From Coturnix japonica (taxonomy: Eukaryota > Chordata > Aves > Galliformes > Phasianidae): a DNA stretch of 64,000 bases. Shown in pieces: positions 1 to 13,200 of the stretch. The position numbers and the translations under genes are program-made. Under the pieces are notes generated by a model that was given only the letters and a program-made list of their open reading frames with translations, ran no database searches and had not been told where the DNA came from. Location: assembly GCF_001577835.2 (NCBI RefSeq), contig NC_029525.1:17792731-17856730 (forward strand). Direction: 5' to 3'. Positions within the stretch are counted from its first letter, which is position 1; each line of letters begins with the position of its first letter.

Positions 1-1447
1 GTACAACTCAGCCATCAAGGACATGCCAAACACCCACAGCCACAAGCAACCCCAAAGGTTCCTTGTTGGCCTCAGCAGCTCTACTTCTGCTATGTCACTG
101 CATGGCTACCCTCTCTTTTTCCATGAAATCCAATCATATCTCATCCAAGGATAAGGCAAACTACCCTTGAATTAGGGAAGACATCGCCAATAATTCTAAG
201 TATTCAGAAGTCCTTTTTTTCCCCCCCTAAATTCCTTATGGAAATTCTCATTTCACGTCTATGCATCTCTTCTGAAAGAATGCACCTCCCACATCCTCTC
301 CAGCTCTTCAAGCCATGTAATAACATTTCCATAGCGAGCATCAGAGCGTTTGAGAGCAGTGCCCACACAAAGGCACAGAGAACCACTCCACACTCACCAG
401 CTCCCCTGTACTGAGCCCCTGAGGATTCTACATTTAGCCCCAATAACTCAATATGGCCCAGCTTAAAGCCCTCTGCCTTATAGCCCAGCTTCAGACCATT
501 TGTATGCTCCTATCTTCTCACCTGTCCCCCTAGAGCACGTTCCCAGAATTACACCTATGAGTCACATACATGTTCTGCCCTGATGAGACAAGCCAGCTGG
601 CAGAGTCCACATCCCTTCTGCAGCCCAACGAAAACCCATCTGCAGCACTTTTAATCTCTCCCGGGCATCTCTATTTCAAGAGAAATTCCAGAGCACCCCA
701 GTCAGATGGGAATACACCCGATAATGCCTACCCAGGAATGTGCTTTTGTATCGAGGCAGAGCCAGAATCCTCTTGCCAGATTTCCCTCCCTGGGACACTT
801 GCTGCAGTTTACGGCTTGCTGTGTCAGTGCAGAGTATATGCTATCAATTAAGAAAGTCAGCTGGCACAGAAGAACCCAGAGCCACAGGGCAGAACATCTT
901 TGCCAGAGCCTACAGGCAGAAACTCAGTGAGTGCATTTCAATTAGATGTATTTGAAACTATTGGGAAAGAACACACCTTGCAGAGACAAATGCAATAAGC
1001 AGCTTGATGTGGCACACAAGATGCCTTACATCTCCCCAGCAGCCCAGTGGTAACTGGCTGAATTAGCAGGTTTGCTAGCCAGGATCTCGAGCCCTTCGTG
1101 ATTCTTTAGCTTGCCTAGAAAACATGAGCCATCCCCGCCTCCTCCTGGTCCCAGAAAGGATGCCAAGAGCCAGTTTCATTACCGCAGGGAAGTGCCATCA
1201 GAATAACCATGTGCCCAAGTGGGCTTTTGTCACATCCTCCAGAAGCTGCTCAACTCAGCAGTGCTTTTTTCACAAGCAGCAAAGTGGAAAAGCACAGCGC
1301 CAGACCTCCATGGCAGGAAACAGCTCTGAATCTCAGCCGGCCTTGAGAAGTGAGATTCTCCTCTTGAAAGAAAAGGAATAAAAGCTGCTGGCAATGCAAC
1401 AGTCAGAGACAGGGTCACTGAAGTCCTTCTTTTAGCAGTGCTTTAAT

Positions 1448-1750
1448 GGAAGAGAATAGTTCACTTGGAAGGGACTTTCAAAGACCCCCTGAGCCCAACT
1501 GCCTGCCCTCCTCAGGGCGAACCAAAAGTTCAAGTACGTTATTGAGGGCATAGACCAAATGTTTCCCAAATGCTGGCAGGCACAGAGCACCACCCACCTC
1601 ACCAGGAACCCGTCCCAGTGCTTGGCACCCTTTACAGCGAGGCAGTTTCTCCCGGTGCCCAGTCTGAACTTCCCCAGCACAGCTGAGCTGCTGCCACGTG
1701 TTCCACCAGGAGCAGAGCCCAGCACCCCTCTCTGCTCCCCTTCCTTGGAT
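1448..1750 (-). repeat. CR1 LINE fragment, antisense to the plus strand
   Basis: On the plus strand this starts with a CR1-like antisense 3' end (TTGGAAGGGACTTTCAAAG, then GAGCCCAACTGCC). It continues through the typical region ending in CCCGTCCCAGTGCTTGGCACC and CAGTCTGAACTTCCCC. The order of these blocks matches the reverse complement of the 3' part of avian CR1 elements. It is strongly diverged, lacks the terminal 8-bp repeats and has no usable reverse transcriptase frame, so it is an old 5'-truncated copy. The boundaries are approximate. Confidence 0.75.
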
Positions 1751-2496
1751 GCTGCAGACAGCAGCAAGGCCACTTCTCAGCCTTCCTTTCTCCAGACCAG
1801 AAGCATGCTGTATGCATGCAGCTCAGATATGCTGATCCAGTATAAACTCCCAGTTCAAACCAATTCCAGAAGCACTGGCATGTTAACTTTGTCCTGTTAG
1901 GCTCCGTGCCCAATCAGGTAACCTCTGTCCTCAGCCTTGCCTTATCTGATTGCAGAGAAGAGGTTATGGCAGAGCAGGCACCATCTGTTACCCACAGCTG
2001 GCACAGGAACCACAGCTCCAGCCTGAGCTCAGGACTGCCAGTTCCAGCTCGTCTGACAAACACAATGACAGCATCACAGTGAGGTAGGCAAATTCATGCT
2101 GCCAGGTGATCTGATGGACCAGACACAGGTTGTTAATGATCACTAACTCAGTCAGAAATGCTTGGAACGCAGCCCACGGTGCAAAGCTATTGCTGAGAGT
2201 CCTGCCAACCCCAGGAGAACATCACCGCGATCAATGAACGGAGCAGCTCTGCCAGAGGATCAGCAGGCTAAGAGCAGGGTGAGATGCAAAAAGTGGGGAG
2301 ATAAAGAGCAGAAGAAAAGAGTCCTGACAAGAACAACCACCTCACAGGCTTCTTCTTCCAGGTTAGCAAGGGGCCAAGATGCTGCCAGAGCCCAGATCCT
2401 GGGTACAACCAACAGCCCTATGCAGGAGAGCAACCTCAACACCCTCACTCTCATGGCTGTCTGAGCAGCCTAGCAGGGATTAAGAACAGACACCTC

Positions 2497-2760
2497 CTAA
2501 AACACCCCCACAGCACTGGGATGTTTTCTGTTTGTTTGTTTTCCTCCAAAGGTCAACTCAATTAGAACAAATACAAACATCCTTTTAAAGAAGCAGCCAG
2601 TCAGTGCCAGCGCTTTCAAAGGCACGAGTACTTCAGAAGCAGATTGGTTTATTTGTTCCGTGTAATTTACTTTAAAATGCGTCCCTGGCTTCCCCATCAA
2701 TTGCATTTGAGATATTGCAAAGGTGACCTGGGAAGTTTCTAAATCATGTGCTCGATAGGC
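2497..2760. promoter_or_regulatory. Candidate conserved non-coding element
   Basis: The stretch is moderately AT-rich yet keeps scattered CpGs (GCGC, CACGAG, TTCCGT, ATGCGT, CTCGAT) and carries dense homeobox- and nuclear-receptor-like words such as CAATTAGA, AAAGGTCA and AAAGGTGACC. It has no coding frame with splice sites. This suggests an enhancer-like element, but conservation cannot be judged from one genome. Confidence 0.25.
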
Positions 2761-5700
2761 AGCCACAAGCAAGGCTTCAGGCAGAGCTTACTGATGAGAA
2801 TGGGGGCACGAGGGCTGTGCTGGTGTGTGTGGAGGGGGCTGTTGTTTCAGTAATCCCATCTCAGCTGTCCAAGGTCGTGTTTCTGGCAAGGACGACACCA
2901 AATGCCTGCACACAGCCTTGCCTGCGTGAGCTTCAGAGAAGCATCTATAAAGCAAAGCAAGAGAGCCATACGAGCTGAAGCTGGTGATCTGTTGAAGCAC
3001 CGATAATTTTAAAGCTATAAATCACTCCTCCTTTATCCCCAGCAGAGTTCTTTGCTCAAGAACGGCTCAAGAGAATAAGCAGATTAAACACTCAGAAATT
3101 AATATGCAGCTAAGTGCTCCCACGCAATGTCACAGCCTTGTCCTCTCCCTCAGCCCCAGGCTGATGTGCAGTGACATCCCACAGCACTCCTCCATCAGCA
3201 CCGAGCTATGGCACAGGGTGACACTTGGCACCGGTGCCCCAACACAGCCTTGGGATGGCATGTTGAGTGCAGCAAAGCATTGCTCACCCCTCCAGGAGGC
3301 CTGAGCTCACCTCCCCACCTCTCATCCACAGAGACAAGAGATTTCCAGATCTCTTTGGCCTATGGGGCATCACCCCCTCCTCTCAGCTCACTTTCTACCC
3401 TCACTCATGACAGATCTCCTGCCAGGATGCTGCACAGCTGCCCAGAGCTGTGCATTTCTATACTGCTCCCCACTTAAGCCTGAAGTGATAGGAACCCCAT
3501 TACCCTTTAATCAGACTCCGCTCCTCCCGCTCCAACCTCCTGCAGGTTTTTGCTTTTTACCAAAGAACTCCCTTTATCACAGCTTGCCATTAGTTAAATG
3601 CCCCATTGATTTTCTTTATACTTTAGCAGCAGTAGGACGTGACAGACTCCTTAACAACCCAGGGCTCGATGAAGCTGCCGGGATAGGGTTGCCACATTTC
3701 TGCCTCAGATTCCTTGTACAAAAATATGCACGAGTGCCAGAGGTCCCATATTTTCTGAGTGCATCACGCCCACTGCTTCCATGTGTGGATGATAACACAG
3801 CACCTCCAGAGAGAGCCCAACAGCTTGAGAGTGTCAGACTTCAGAGCTGAGCTATGTACACATACTTGTCATTTATTAGGATTTATGGGAATTTGACAAC
3901 TGCGAGCTTCAGATCAGAGCAAGACGTGAGCAGCCCAAGATGCCTCAAACATGACAAGGTCAACTTTTTTTTTTTCCTAAGGCAGAAGAAAACAAACACA
4001 TCATTTGAAAACTCCAGTCCCTACTGGAACTCCTATAGCTCCTGTGAGATCAGCTCTGTGCCTTAAGTCTGTATTCCTGCAGCTAAACACTCCCTTGTTG
4101 AAAACCTTCAGGTTCCACTTGCATTCAGCAGCAATCCCTGCTCTTCCAGATCCCTGGTAGCTCTCCATCAGTATTCAGTTTGAGAGGGACTCCAGGAAAA
4201 GCAATCTGTTCGCTTCACCCCCCATGGCAGAACACAGGCACTGCTGCAAGGCGCTGCAGCTGATCTGTGCCCTGCAGAACTGCAGCTCCATGCTCAGCCA
4301 CGAGCAGCTCCAGGCACCCTGGCCTGCCAGACCTGCGCCTTGCCAAGTGCACTGAACAAGTCAGGCCCATTCGTTTTGAAGCTGTATTTAATGTGTCAGA
4401 TACTGGCATTAGAAAGCACTATGCATGCATCATTTCAGCAGGTTCCCTGGAGCACAGGCAAGTATCCCAGAGTAATTTTCACCTTGTGTTTGAAATGTAA
4501 GAGGCAAGTGCATGCACTTCCCTTTTTCTTTTCCTGAAGGAAGTGAAAGACTTCAGCATTTCTTCCCATGTTACACTGTGAGATTCAGCTGGGAGTTTCC
4601 ATGGTTTTCCAGCTTTACCACACAGCAGCAACTTTGCACCTTCCCCATCAGACAAGCTGATGCTGCATCTAATCCAAAAGACGTAGGATTCCAGCTTATT
4701 AAAAGCTACTCAACAGATCTCCATCTCTTCCAACCCAACCACCACCATCAACCTGCACCTCCACACATTTGTCTCAGCTGAGACTGCAGGAAGCAGTCAA
4801 AGAAGGGAACGCCTGGTGTCTTTTAATTCATTCTTGGGTTAAAATTAGAGCTTCTCCAAATGTGACAGATCTCACAGCAGTCCACCCCCAGCCAGCTGCC
4901 TCCTTGCTGTAGCTCTCAGACCTGGAGAAGAACATCCTCTATTCCAAGCCATGAACTGGCTCTTTAGTATCACCCCTCACCACCCACCCCACCACTTACG
5001 CATCCCTGCAATACCTCATCAGCATCCTGCAGTGTCACCATTCCAAGTCAGGTCCATAGCACTCCATGGGGATTTCTTAAAAAAAAGCAAAGCAAAAAGC
5101 ACAAGCAATCCTGTTTGTTGTTCTTGCTTGCAGCGAGTACATCACTTGTAATCCCTTGGCTCCCCACAGGGACACACAGAGCAGCTCTTGCTCTTCCCCT
5201 GAAGCTCCAGCCTTTCCCATATTCTGAGAGGGGTTTCATTCCATCCACAACTGGACATCTTTCCCCCTCAGGGAAATCCTTATTTTTGAGGAAAAAAAAA
5301 AATCCATTTCACTTCTCCCAAATCAATCCTCCATCCCCTCCTCCAGATGAAGCCAAACGCAGCCGCATGGTCAGAAGAACAGCATTTCTCATTGCAATCA
5401 TTTTCTTTACAGGCTTTTTGAAGCCAACTGTGCAGGTGTTCCCACCACCAACCCCACACATTTCCTAAAGCTCAAGAGTTGTTCAAGCCTTCCATGGCCA
5501 GAATGCACTGCAACTTCACACCAGCCAGAAGTGTCCTCATACCCCCAAATAATTCCATCACCCAACACAAGGAACCTCCAACAGCCCTTCTGACTTTTGC
5601 ATACGCTCTCTATATTATAATCTCCAGCTCGACACCCTGCAGTGAATTTTTTTGAAGCCATCACCACCCCATTCTAAAAGCATATAAGCAAAAGAGAGCC

Positions 5701-5984
5701 AACACTTAATGAAGTGCAAAACTAATAATGAAACTACTCACTAAATGATAGAAATCATTTTCATGTCCAATTTTCCTTCACAGCGTATTCCTTTCCCATC
5801 ATCCAAGATACTCTGTAAACACAGAAGTAAATACTCTTCACAGCAGAGTGCTGGCTTGAAAGCCAAGTCCAACAGCAAAGCTTCAATGGAATATGCTTTA
5901 AATGCTCGACATCTTTTTCACTTAATGCAAAATCCATCTGATCTAATAGCTGTGATTGAATTATGTGTGTGTTTTTCTTTTTAA

Positions 5985-6620
5985 AGTTAATTTTCTGAGC
6001 TGGCAGAGCAATACGCGCATTAGATTAAGAAGGCAGTAATCTCTACAAGCTTTCCAGGATTCAGACATATTTCCAAGTCAGCTACTCAGAAGTCATTTAC
6101 CCACTTTAAAAAGGGCTGCTACGTAACAGCAACATTCTGCCAGCAATCAATTATAAGCTGCTTGTAACGCTGCCTTCCCGTTTCATGTAACAGATCGCTA
6201 TCTCCCTCATCAAGTATCCCTCAAACCTCTTTAATGCATTTCATTTGCATCTGACATTTTTGTGACCTCTCATTTTCTCCCTTTCATTTATCAGCGATGT
6301 TTGCCCATGAACATGTAAAATGGAAAGCTGCCCGTGCTGCACAGGCGATACCTCATGCTTGATTATACCAAACACGTGGATTATCACAGCCATGGGAATT
6401 TTGCTGACAAGCAGACACAGCCTGGATTTTACGTTCACCTTCATGATTCAATTGAACCCAAAAAAATCTGCTACACAGCGTTGCCAAGAGATGCGTTCGT
6501 TCAGTTTGAGCCTACACGTTCGTACAGTATTTAAGTAATCCACGCCTATTAAACCCCCAAACTCAAAGCTTCATCTCTTAGTTCCTGACGTGCTGTGATT
6601 TTACAGCATCATCAAACCTA
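5985..6620. promoter_or_regulatory. Candidate conserved non-coding element, CpG-retaining
   Basis: About 18 CpGs fall in 630 bp of otherwise AT-rich sequence, far more than in its flanks, without forming a GC-rich island. It contains an octamer-like ATTTGCAT near 6243, a CACGTG E-box near 6373 and several ATTA cores. An open frame of about 70 codons (6319-6534, plus strand) runs across part of it. It lacks a convincing start or splice sites and resembles no family I know, so I prefer a regulatory reading. The nearest gene is UACA, whose 3' end lies 0.7 kb away. Confidence 0.3.
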
Positions 6621-7344
6621 AGGTAACAAAAGAGTTTGAGCTAGCACGTACCAGTAATACACATTGCATTGACTTGCATTGCTCCCAAGGAAACTCAGTT
6701 TCTCATTTCTAGGCCATTCTTCACCATCCTCCATTCCCTCCTTCCCAGAGGACACAGGTAACCAGTGCATCCAAGTGCAGCTCCACACCTGCCTACTGCC
6801 ATCACGCTGGCACAAGCTCTGCTACCGCTCCTCCAGAGGAAAGCCCCTCAATGTGCATCTGAGCTGTTATACAGAAGGTGCACAAGTTTTATTTCAACCC
6901 CAGGAGCTCTTTGGGTTGTGGAATAGCAGGAATGCTGCTGCAGGAAGCAAGGCAGAGATCAACAGCAACACCGCTATCCTTCAGTAAGCACTGAACTGAA
7001 GCAGAGCAGATGGGGTGTGAAAGGCACAGAGAGCTCCAAAACTCTTGGCACACAGCGAGCAATGGCACACAAGCACTCAGGTTTCTTAGATCCTGTGTTC
7101 AGGTGATGACCTGTCCTGAATGAAACCATGACAAGAAGCCACGAGAAGCCAACACCAAGCAAAAGAACCTCTGTAGGAGTGATGAGGCAATTATTAACAC
7201 TGAGGACTTAAGAACTCTGAAAAGACATGGAAAAATAGATGTTTCTTGGGATTCAAGAGCGTTCAACAGAGTTCGACACCCTCCACAACCCAGACTATTT
7301 CGACAGATTATTTACATGGCTTTACCTTTCACAGAACAGATCAC

Positions 7345-9170
7345 TACAATAAAAGAAGAAAACGTTTTATTAATGCAATATAGGAGAAGTTTAGAAAAAC
7401 ATACATAGAATTCCCTCAATAAGGAAACATAGGATATCAAAATATGCCAGAGTTAGTATATCAAAACAATCACTTTCTCTCTAATAAGAGTTTCAAGTAA
7501 TGCAATCATAAAAGAATTTGGCTAAAAAGTAATGTGCATATACTGAGATGCTTTCTGTAATAGTCCTCTAAGAAATTAAAGGAAAGCAGCAGTAGATCTG
7601 TTGTACTACAGACATATTTAGTAAATATATTAAGTGTATTTATGTAATATAACTGTCCTGCACATCCATCACTTTGCATATCCCTCCTGTATGTGGCAGT
7701 TGTCTCTTCAACTCTATGAGACTGCCAAAAAAGGGTCACTGAAGGAAACAAATGTAATATCACTGAAAACAAAGACCTAAGCCAATGAGATACAGCTTGT
7801 AGGGGAGCCCAATTAATGTGAAGCAGAGAATTCAGCACTCCAAACTTCAGGCTTTGTTTTTCAGGGAGCACAGAGAAGGCAGCTTTGTCTTCTCTGCTTC
7901 AGGCTGTCAGGTTCTTATTTGCTGGTTATAAACAAGTGCTTCCAGCTGAGTAGCATGAAGTTAACAGGGCCACGGAGAGCACTTGCAGTCTGCACTATTA
8001 GAACACCAGCTTACATCATTAGGCTTGTTTTTGAATTACTTTAGGTAGCTCCAAATTTCATATTTTTTGTTACAAAACTCACCCATGGAAATATCGTCCT
8101 TCAATTAAAAAAATAATAATGAAACCTTGTTTTAACAGGTAGATTCCAAGCAAATAAAAACTCTCATTTCATTCATCACACTATTTGTATCTTTCCCCAT
8201 AAATTACCAGATTATAGTACATAATTTACAGTTAAGAGGAAAATAGCTTAAACTTTCATGAAATAGTGTTTGAAAATCCAGTAAGTGAATTATCTCAGGT
8301 ACAGCTCGCTGAGCTGCTTGGTCTACACCCATATTATGGCTAAAGAAGAATTAAATTGTGTTCAAGTAGAACTATTGCCTTTAAAAAAAAAAAAAAAGCT
8401 GCTCTACAAACCATTAAATTCCAGTCCTATCCCTCAGCCTACAGCAATCAGTTCCACAGAGGATTACATTACTTCCACATTAGAAGTCTCTTAGGTAGGG
8501 GACAAAGGTTATTTTGATGGAAAACCCAATTTTTAAGACTTACTGGGAAAAAAAAATAAAAATAAAAGACACTGCATCTTCAGATTTATTTAAACAAAGC
8601 CTATAACTTGGCCAGCCAAGTTACAGCACATACCTAAATACCTTCCATCTAGCTCTGCAGCTGACTTTCTAAGCACACTGTAATAGTCACCATCATTTCC
8701 AGTTACAAACATAATAGCCACTCTTTTGGAGAAGAGTTATACAGCTACAATAGTTAGCCAAGCTTATTTGAACACCATTTATTTTCAACCACTCCATGAG
8801 AGTTCAAGTCATAGGATCGAGTTTCTGGGAACAGGCCTTGTTTTAAGAAGTGGTCAATCAGACATCAATTATTTAACTACCATGTCATCATTTTGACAGT
8901 CAGCTCATACACCAACTTTGAAGTATGTTCTACATCTTTTAGGAACCTACTGAAAGGAGCGCCAGATCTGAGACCTTGTAGCTCTACTTTACTGCTTTGG
9001 AAGAAAACATTTTGGCTTCATAAGCTGCTTCATACATGGAGTAACTTTCAGGAATTCCAATTACAGCCATAATATCAAAATAACATAAAATTCACAAAGG
9101 TTATCACTACCGTAAATCACAGCACTCCTACAAGCTGCAGCAGCCTTCAAGAGCAACGGCACTAAGTATG
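7345..9170 (-). other. UACA 3' untranslated region
   Basis: This follows the UACA stop codon (9173-9171) directly, with no splice acceptor between, and runs about 1.8 kb to the poly(A) signal near 7370. It is AT-rich with several A/T runs, including a long A run near 8380 on the plus strand. Other TTTATT words, such as those near 8585 and 8768, could serve as earlier AATAAA signals on the minus strand. A 121-codon frame at 7506-7871 lies wholly inside and is taken as chance. Confidence 0.75.
7366..7371 (-). terminator. UACA poly(A) signal AATAAA
   Basis: TTTATT on the plus strand reads AATAAA on the minus strand. It is the last such signal before the sequence becomes intergenic, and cleavage would fall about 15-25 bases further left (roughly 7341-7351). 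The resulting 3' UTR length is reasonable for this gene. Confidence 0.65.
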
Positions 9171-10291
9171 TCAGCAAACAAGTCCCTGTCTCATTTGAAT
9201 GATCTGTAGTAAAGCAGCTTGGACATCTTCATCCATGTGACCCTAGAGCAAGCAAACACTCAGTTACAAAGGAAAATAAACACAACACAAAACATCAATT
9301 ATACACAGACAACATTAGGAGGGTCTTCAAAATTGCCCAGAAGTCACAACTCATATTTCCACCACTGGAAAACTCTGAAGTCCTTTAGGAATCCTGATAC
9401 AGTTTTCTCATGAGAGAATGAACTGCCTGCCCAACACAGCAGCATATTGTATGATAATAACTATAGACAAAAATATACATCATTCTTGTTCTCTGGATGC
9501 CACAGCTTGCTCTGGTAGCAGTCCTACTTTTATGTGTTTACGTATCTGAAGCCACAATAGTGAAATCAATTGCTTAGTTCTTTGTTCAGAGAGAAGCACT
9601 CAATAGGCCTACATTCAATTTTCCAGCTTTAACATGACTTCCCTCCACCATTACCTGGGATAATGCAGAATTAATACATTCACATCACCCAACACCATCA
9701 CCTCAGAGCAGGTCACAGCTACATATAATCACACTGAAGATGAATGCTAAGGGGGCAGCACCGTAAGACTGCTGTGGTATTGCTTTTCCTTTCCTAGATC
9801 ATTCAATTCTAAATTAAACTCTGAGCATAAAAACAAACTTGAAATTAGCACCATTTACTTAAGATCTTCCAATATGATGGCCAGAAATATCTTGAGAACC
9901 TATAAATTCAGATGACAAAGTGTCTGAGCTTGGGACTATCATACCTGTACTGCACTAAGAAGATGCGTCCGATAAACTGAGACTACCTCTTGATGCTGCC
10001 TTTTAGCATCCTGTAAAAAGGAAGACAAGAAGAGTGAGAAAACACACAGCTGGTCTTTTTCATACAAAAATATGACTATACACAACCAACACGAGCAATG
10101 TTCATGCATTTCAGACAACACCTTGCACAATTACTTACAGCTAGCTGTTGTTGCAGTGTTTTTACTTGGTTCTGGAGCATCTCCACCTGCTGGTTCTGCC
10201 TCTTTGCAGGAATCCCACTGGTGTACGTAAGCTGAGACAAGCCATTAAGAGCTTGTTTTAATCGTTCCACATCATTAAGCAGCTCTGTTAT
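9171..10291 (-). CDS. UACA: UACA C-terminal exons 17-19
   Basis: Exon 17 (10291-10139, residues 1307-1357) begins [20 protein letters not shown] and contains [13 protein letters not shown]. Exon 18 (10010-9945) encodes [20 protein letters not shown]. Exon 19 (9242-9171) encodes [20 protein letters not shown] followed by LVC and a TGA stop. These are among the most conserved parts of the family. All three are in phase 0, so skipping exon 17 or 18 would keep the frame. Confidence 0.96.
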
Positions 10292-13200
10292 CTTTAAAAG
10301 AAGCACAAACTCATTTAAGGAGGCCTCACTTCCTGAAAAAGCAGTACTTACTGTTTTTTTTAATTACAATACATGAAACCAAGGCCAGAATACTTTCTGT
10401 ATTTAAAAGAGAGCTATAAACACTCAGGTGACCAATAACCAGAGGAAGAATGAGTTCATACACCAAGTTATCGAGCTTACCATCTCATCAATACTCTAAA
10501 CCAACAAGGAATTAGAAAAACTTAGCATAATGCCAGAGATACCTGGGACTCCTGCTCATGGGTTTGGTCAGTCCTGGGTACCAAACACCCAGCACACAAA
10601 GCCATACTTGAACAGCTAAGCAGCTACATCTGACAGAGCTCGCTACTATCACACTGAAGAGGTTTGGCCCATTAAGTACCTGACAGCATACCTTGTTATC
10701 CTTGGCTTCCACCTGCTTTGCAGACTCCTGTATTCTCTTCTGCAGGTCAATAATTGTCATCAGTGATTTATCACACCTTTCTTTCTGGTCTTTGATTTCT
10801 TGCTCAATACTGCAGCTCCGTAACTGGAGCAATTCCTTCTCATCTTTTAAGGAGCGCTCGCTCTGCTTAGCTTGCAAAGCCTCCTCACACGCTTCCTCAT
10901 ACTTCTTATTTACACTGGACAAATTTTCAGCTATGGTATTAATTTGGGCCTCCAGAGCACTCTTCATGGAGTTGTATTCTGATAAGTCAATCACTTCTTT
11001 GCTCTCCAGGTCTGTTAGAGCTTGTCGGTTACGCTGAATCTCATCCTGTAACTTCAAGATTTCCTCACTTTTGACTTGGCTTTCTCCTTCCTTCTCTTTC
11101 AAACTGTTTTTTGTTGCTAGGATTTCTTGTTCCAGCATTTCTTTCATTTTCGTATATTCTACCAAAGGCACCGAAGACTTCTTCAGATCCAACAATTCCT
11201 GCTGCAGTTCCCCTACTTTCAGTGTCTCTTTATCATAACATTCCTTCTTACTTCTGAGAGCTTCCTTTAGATCCTCTATAGTGTGCCCAAGAGCGTTCTT
11301 CAGCACATCAATCTGCTCCACAGGCAGATGCTGGCTGCCCACAGGAGCCTGCACAGCTACACCCTGCTTGGCGCTCTCTTTCAGCTCATCTTTCTCATCT
11401 TCTTTGTCCATATATTTCTGCAGCATCTCTCTCAATTGCTTGTTCAGCTCCTCCATTTTGCTTGCAAACATCTTTTCCATTCCATGGCATTTCTCAGCAA
11501 GGACATAGTTTTGCTGCAAGTCATTCTGGATGGACATAATGCCCTTTTTGAGCTTCCCATTCTCTTCCTTGCACTTCCTATTTTCCTCCTCACTTTCTTC
11601 ACACTTCCGCATCTGTTCCTGCAACTGTGCTTTTAATTCTTTCACCGTGGCTTCAAAGCTTTGTTCTCTGTCTTCAAAGGAGGCAACTGGGGCATATTTT
11701 GACTTAATGCATTCCTGAATTGTGTCAAGTTCCTTCTTTTGGGCTTCAATTTCTTGGTGTAACTGCAAAATCTCTTCTCGACTCCTCTTATATTCAGCAG
11801 TAATTGCAGCATTGTTTTCCTGAAGCTCTCGCACACTCTTATTCAAAGCAGCCACTTTAGCATCGTGCTCTTTTAAACTTATACATTCGGTTTGTAATTG
11901 GTTCTGTAAAAGTTTCACCTTATCTTTCAAAGCTCCATTTTCTTTATCTACTCTCATAAACTCCTGCTTTCTCTCTTCATTCTTTTCCTTCATATCTGAC
12001 AACTCCTTATTACTCTTTTCCAGTGCATTATTCAAAGCAGTTTTCATCTCCTCATGTGCTGCAGCCAAAACATACTCATCCTTCACAGACTCTCTAATGG
12101 CCATGTTTTCAGAGACCAGTTTGCACACTTTTTCTTGTTCATCCCCATATTTTTTCTGAAGCTCTGCAAGCTGCTTTTCAAGCTCAATGCCATTAGACTT
12201 TAAAGCTTCCATCTCTTCCCTGTGCTGCTCTGGAGACAGGTACACAGCCTGCAAGTGCTTCATGTCCTCACTTAAGCTGTTCTTCTCCACCAATAAACGC
12301 TCAGCTTCTGCTTTGCTCTCATTATATTTCCTTGTTAATTCAAAAAGCTTTTTGGTCAGATCACCAACAGTCACATCACTTGTTTTCTTCAGTTCCTCAT
12401 GAATTTTTAAAGGCACATTCTGGCTTTTAATTTCAGTTTTCAATACTTGGATTTGTTGCTTAAGCATCTTGTTATCAGCCTGAAATCTTTCCAGTTCCTT
12501 CTGCAGAGTTTGATTCTTCTGTGACAATTCAGAAATCCTTTCCTCCAGTTCCTCCTTTTGTTGCTTGAAGCCACTCCTCATTTGCTCGTGATCTTCTGGC
12601 TTCACGTGCTGAGCAAGTTTAGCCTTCTGACTGTCAGATTCCCTTTTCAAAGCCCAGATTTCTGCCCGCAGTTTCTCACACTCTCCCTCAGTCTCTGCTA
12701 ACTTTCTTGCTTTCTCATTCACTTCATTTGACAGCGACCCCTTCATGTTTTCAAATTTCTCTGAAGTTACAGACTGTGCTAACTTTGCTGCTGTTTCTTT
12801 GAGCTGCCCTTCTAACTCCACGACACTTCTTTCCCTTTTATCTCGCTCCATCTCCAACTTAACAAGTTCCTTCTGCAACCTCTTATTTTCTTCCACCAGC
12901 CTTCCTTCATCTCTCTTAAATTCTGCCACTAGCAATTCGTTCTGCTTAATCTGGTTCCTCAGCTTACCCACTTCAGCAGAGGCTCCTTCGTACTTTGTTT
13001 TCATTTCTTTCAACTGATCCTTCAGCTCCTCTGCTAGCTTGCTGTTTCCTGAAGCAGCTTCATTAGTCAGGTGATCTTTCAGAGCAAGAAAGTGGGTCTG
13101 CATTTGCTTCACTTTGCCTTCTGAGTCAAACATCCTCTTCTGCACATCTTTTAAAGCATCTTCCAATTGTTTTATCTGTCCGTCTGATTCCTCCTTGGTT

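Larger units (their letters stand above)
1..7340. other. Intergenic region downstream of UACA
   Basis: I see no gene here. The open frames are short, lack a consistent series of splice sites and match no family I know. The region holds one old CR1 fragment (about 1448-1750) and two CpG-retaining stretches (about 2497-2760 and 5985-6620), which are listed separately. The rest is ordinary non-repetitive avian sequence with scattered A or T runs. The left edge is not a gene boundary that I can recognise. Confidence 0.7.

Noticed and set aside
6319-6534. Plus-strand frame of about 70 codons in the CpG-retaining stretch, read as a possible coding exon.
   Set aside because: No ATG or splice sites fit it, no family resemblance, and a second overlapping frame is equally long. 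Kept only as an alternative within the regulatory finding.
7506-7871. 121-codon minus-strand frame.
   Set aside because: It lies wholly in the UACA 3' UTR, with no family resemblance.
10693-11037. Antisense frames of 60-117 codons opposite the UACA giant exon (10.7-13.0 kb).
   Set aside because: They are Ser/Leu/Phe-rich mirror images of Glu/Lys/Gln coiled-coil codons, a known artefact of such sequence.
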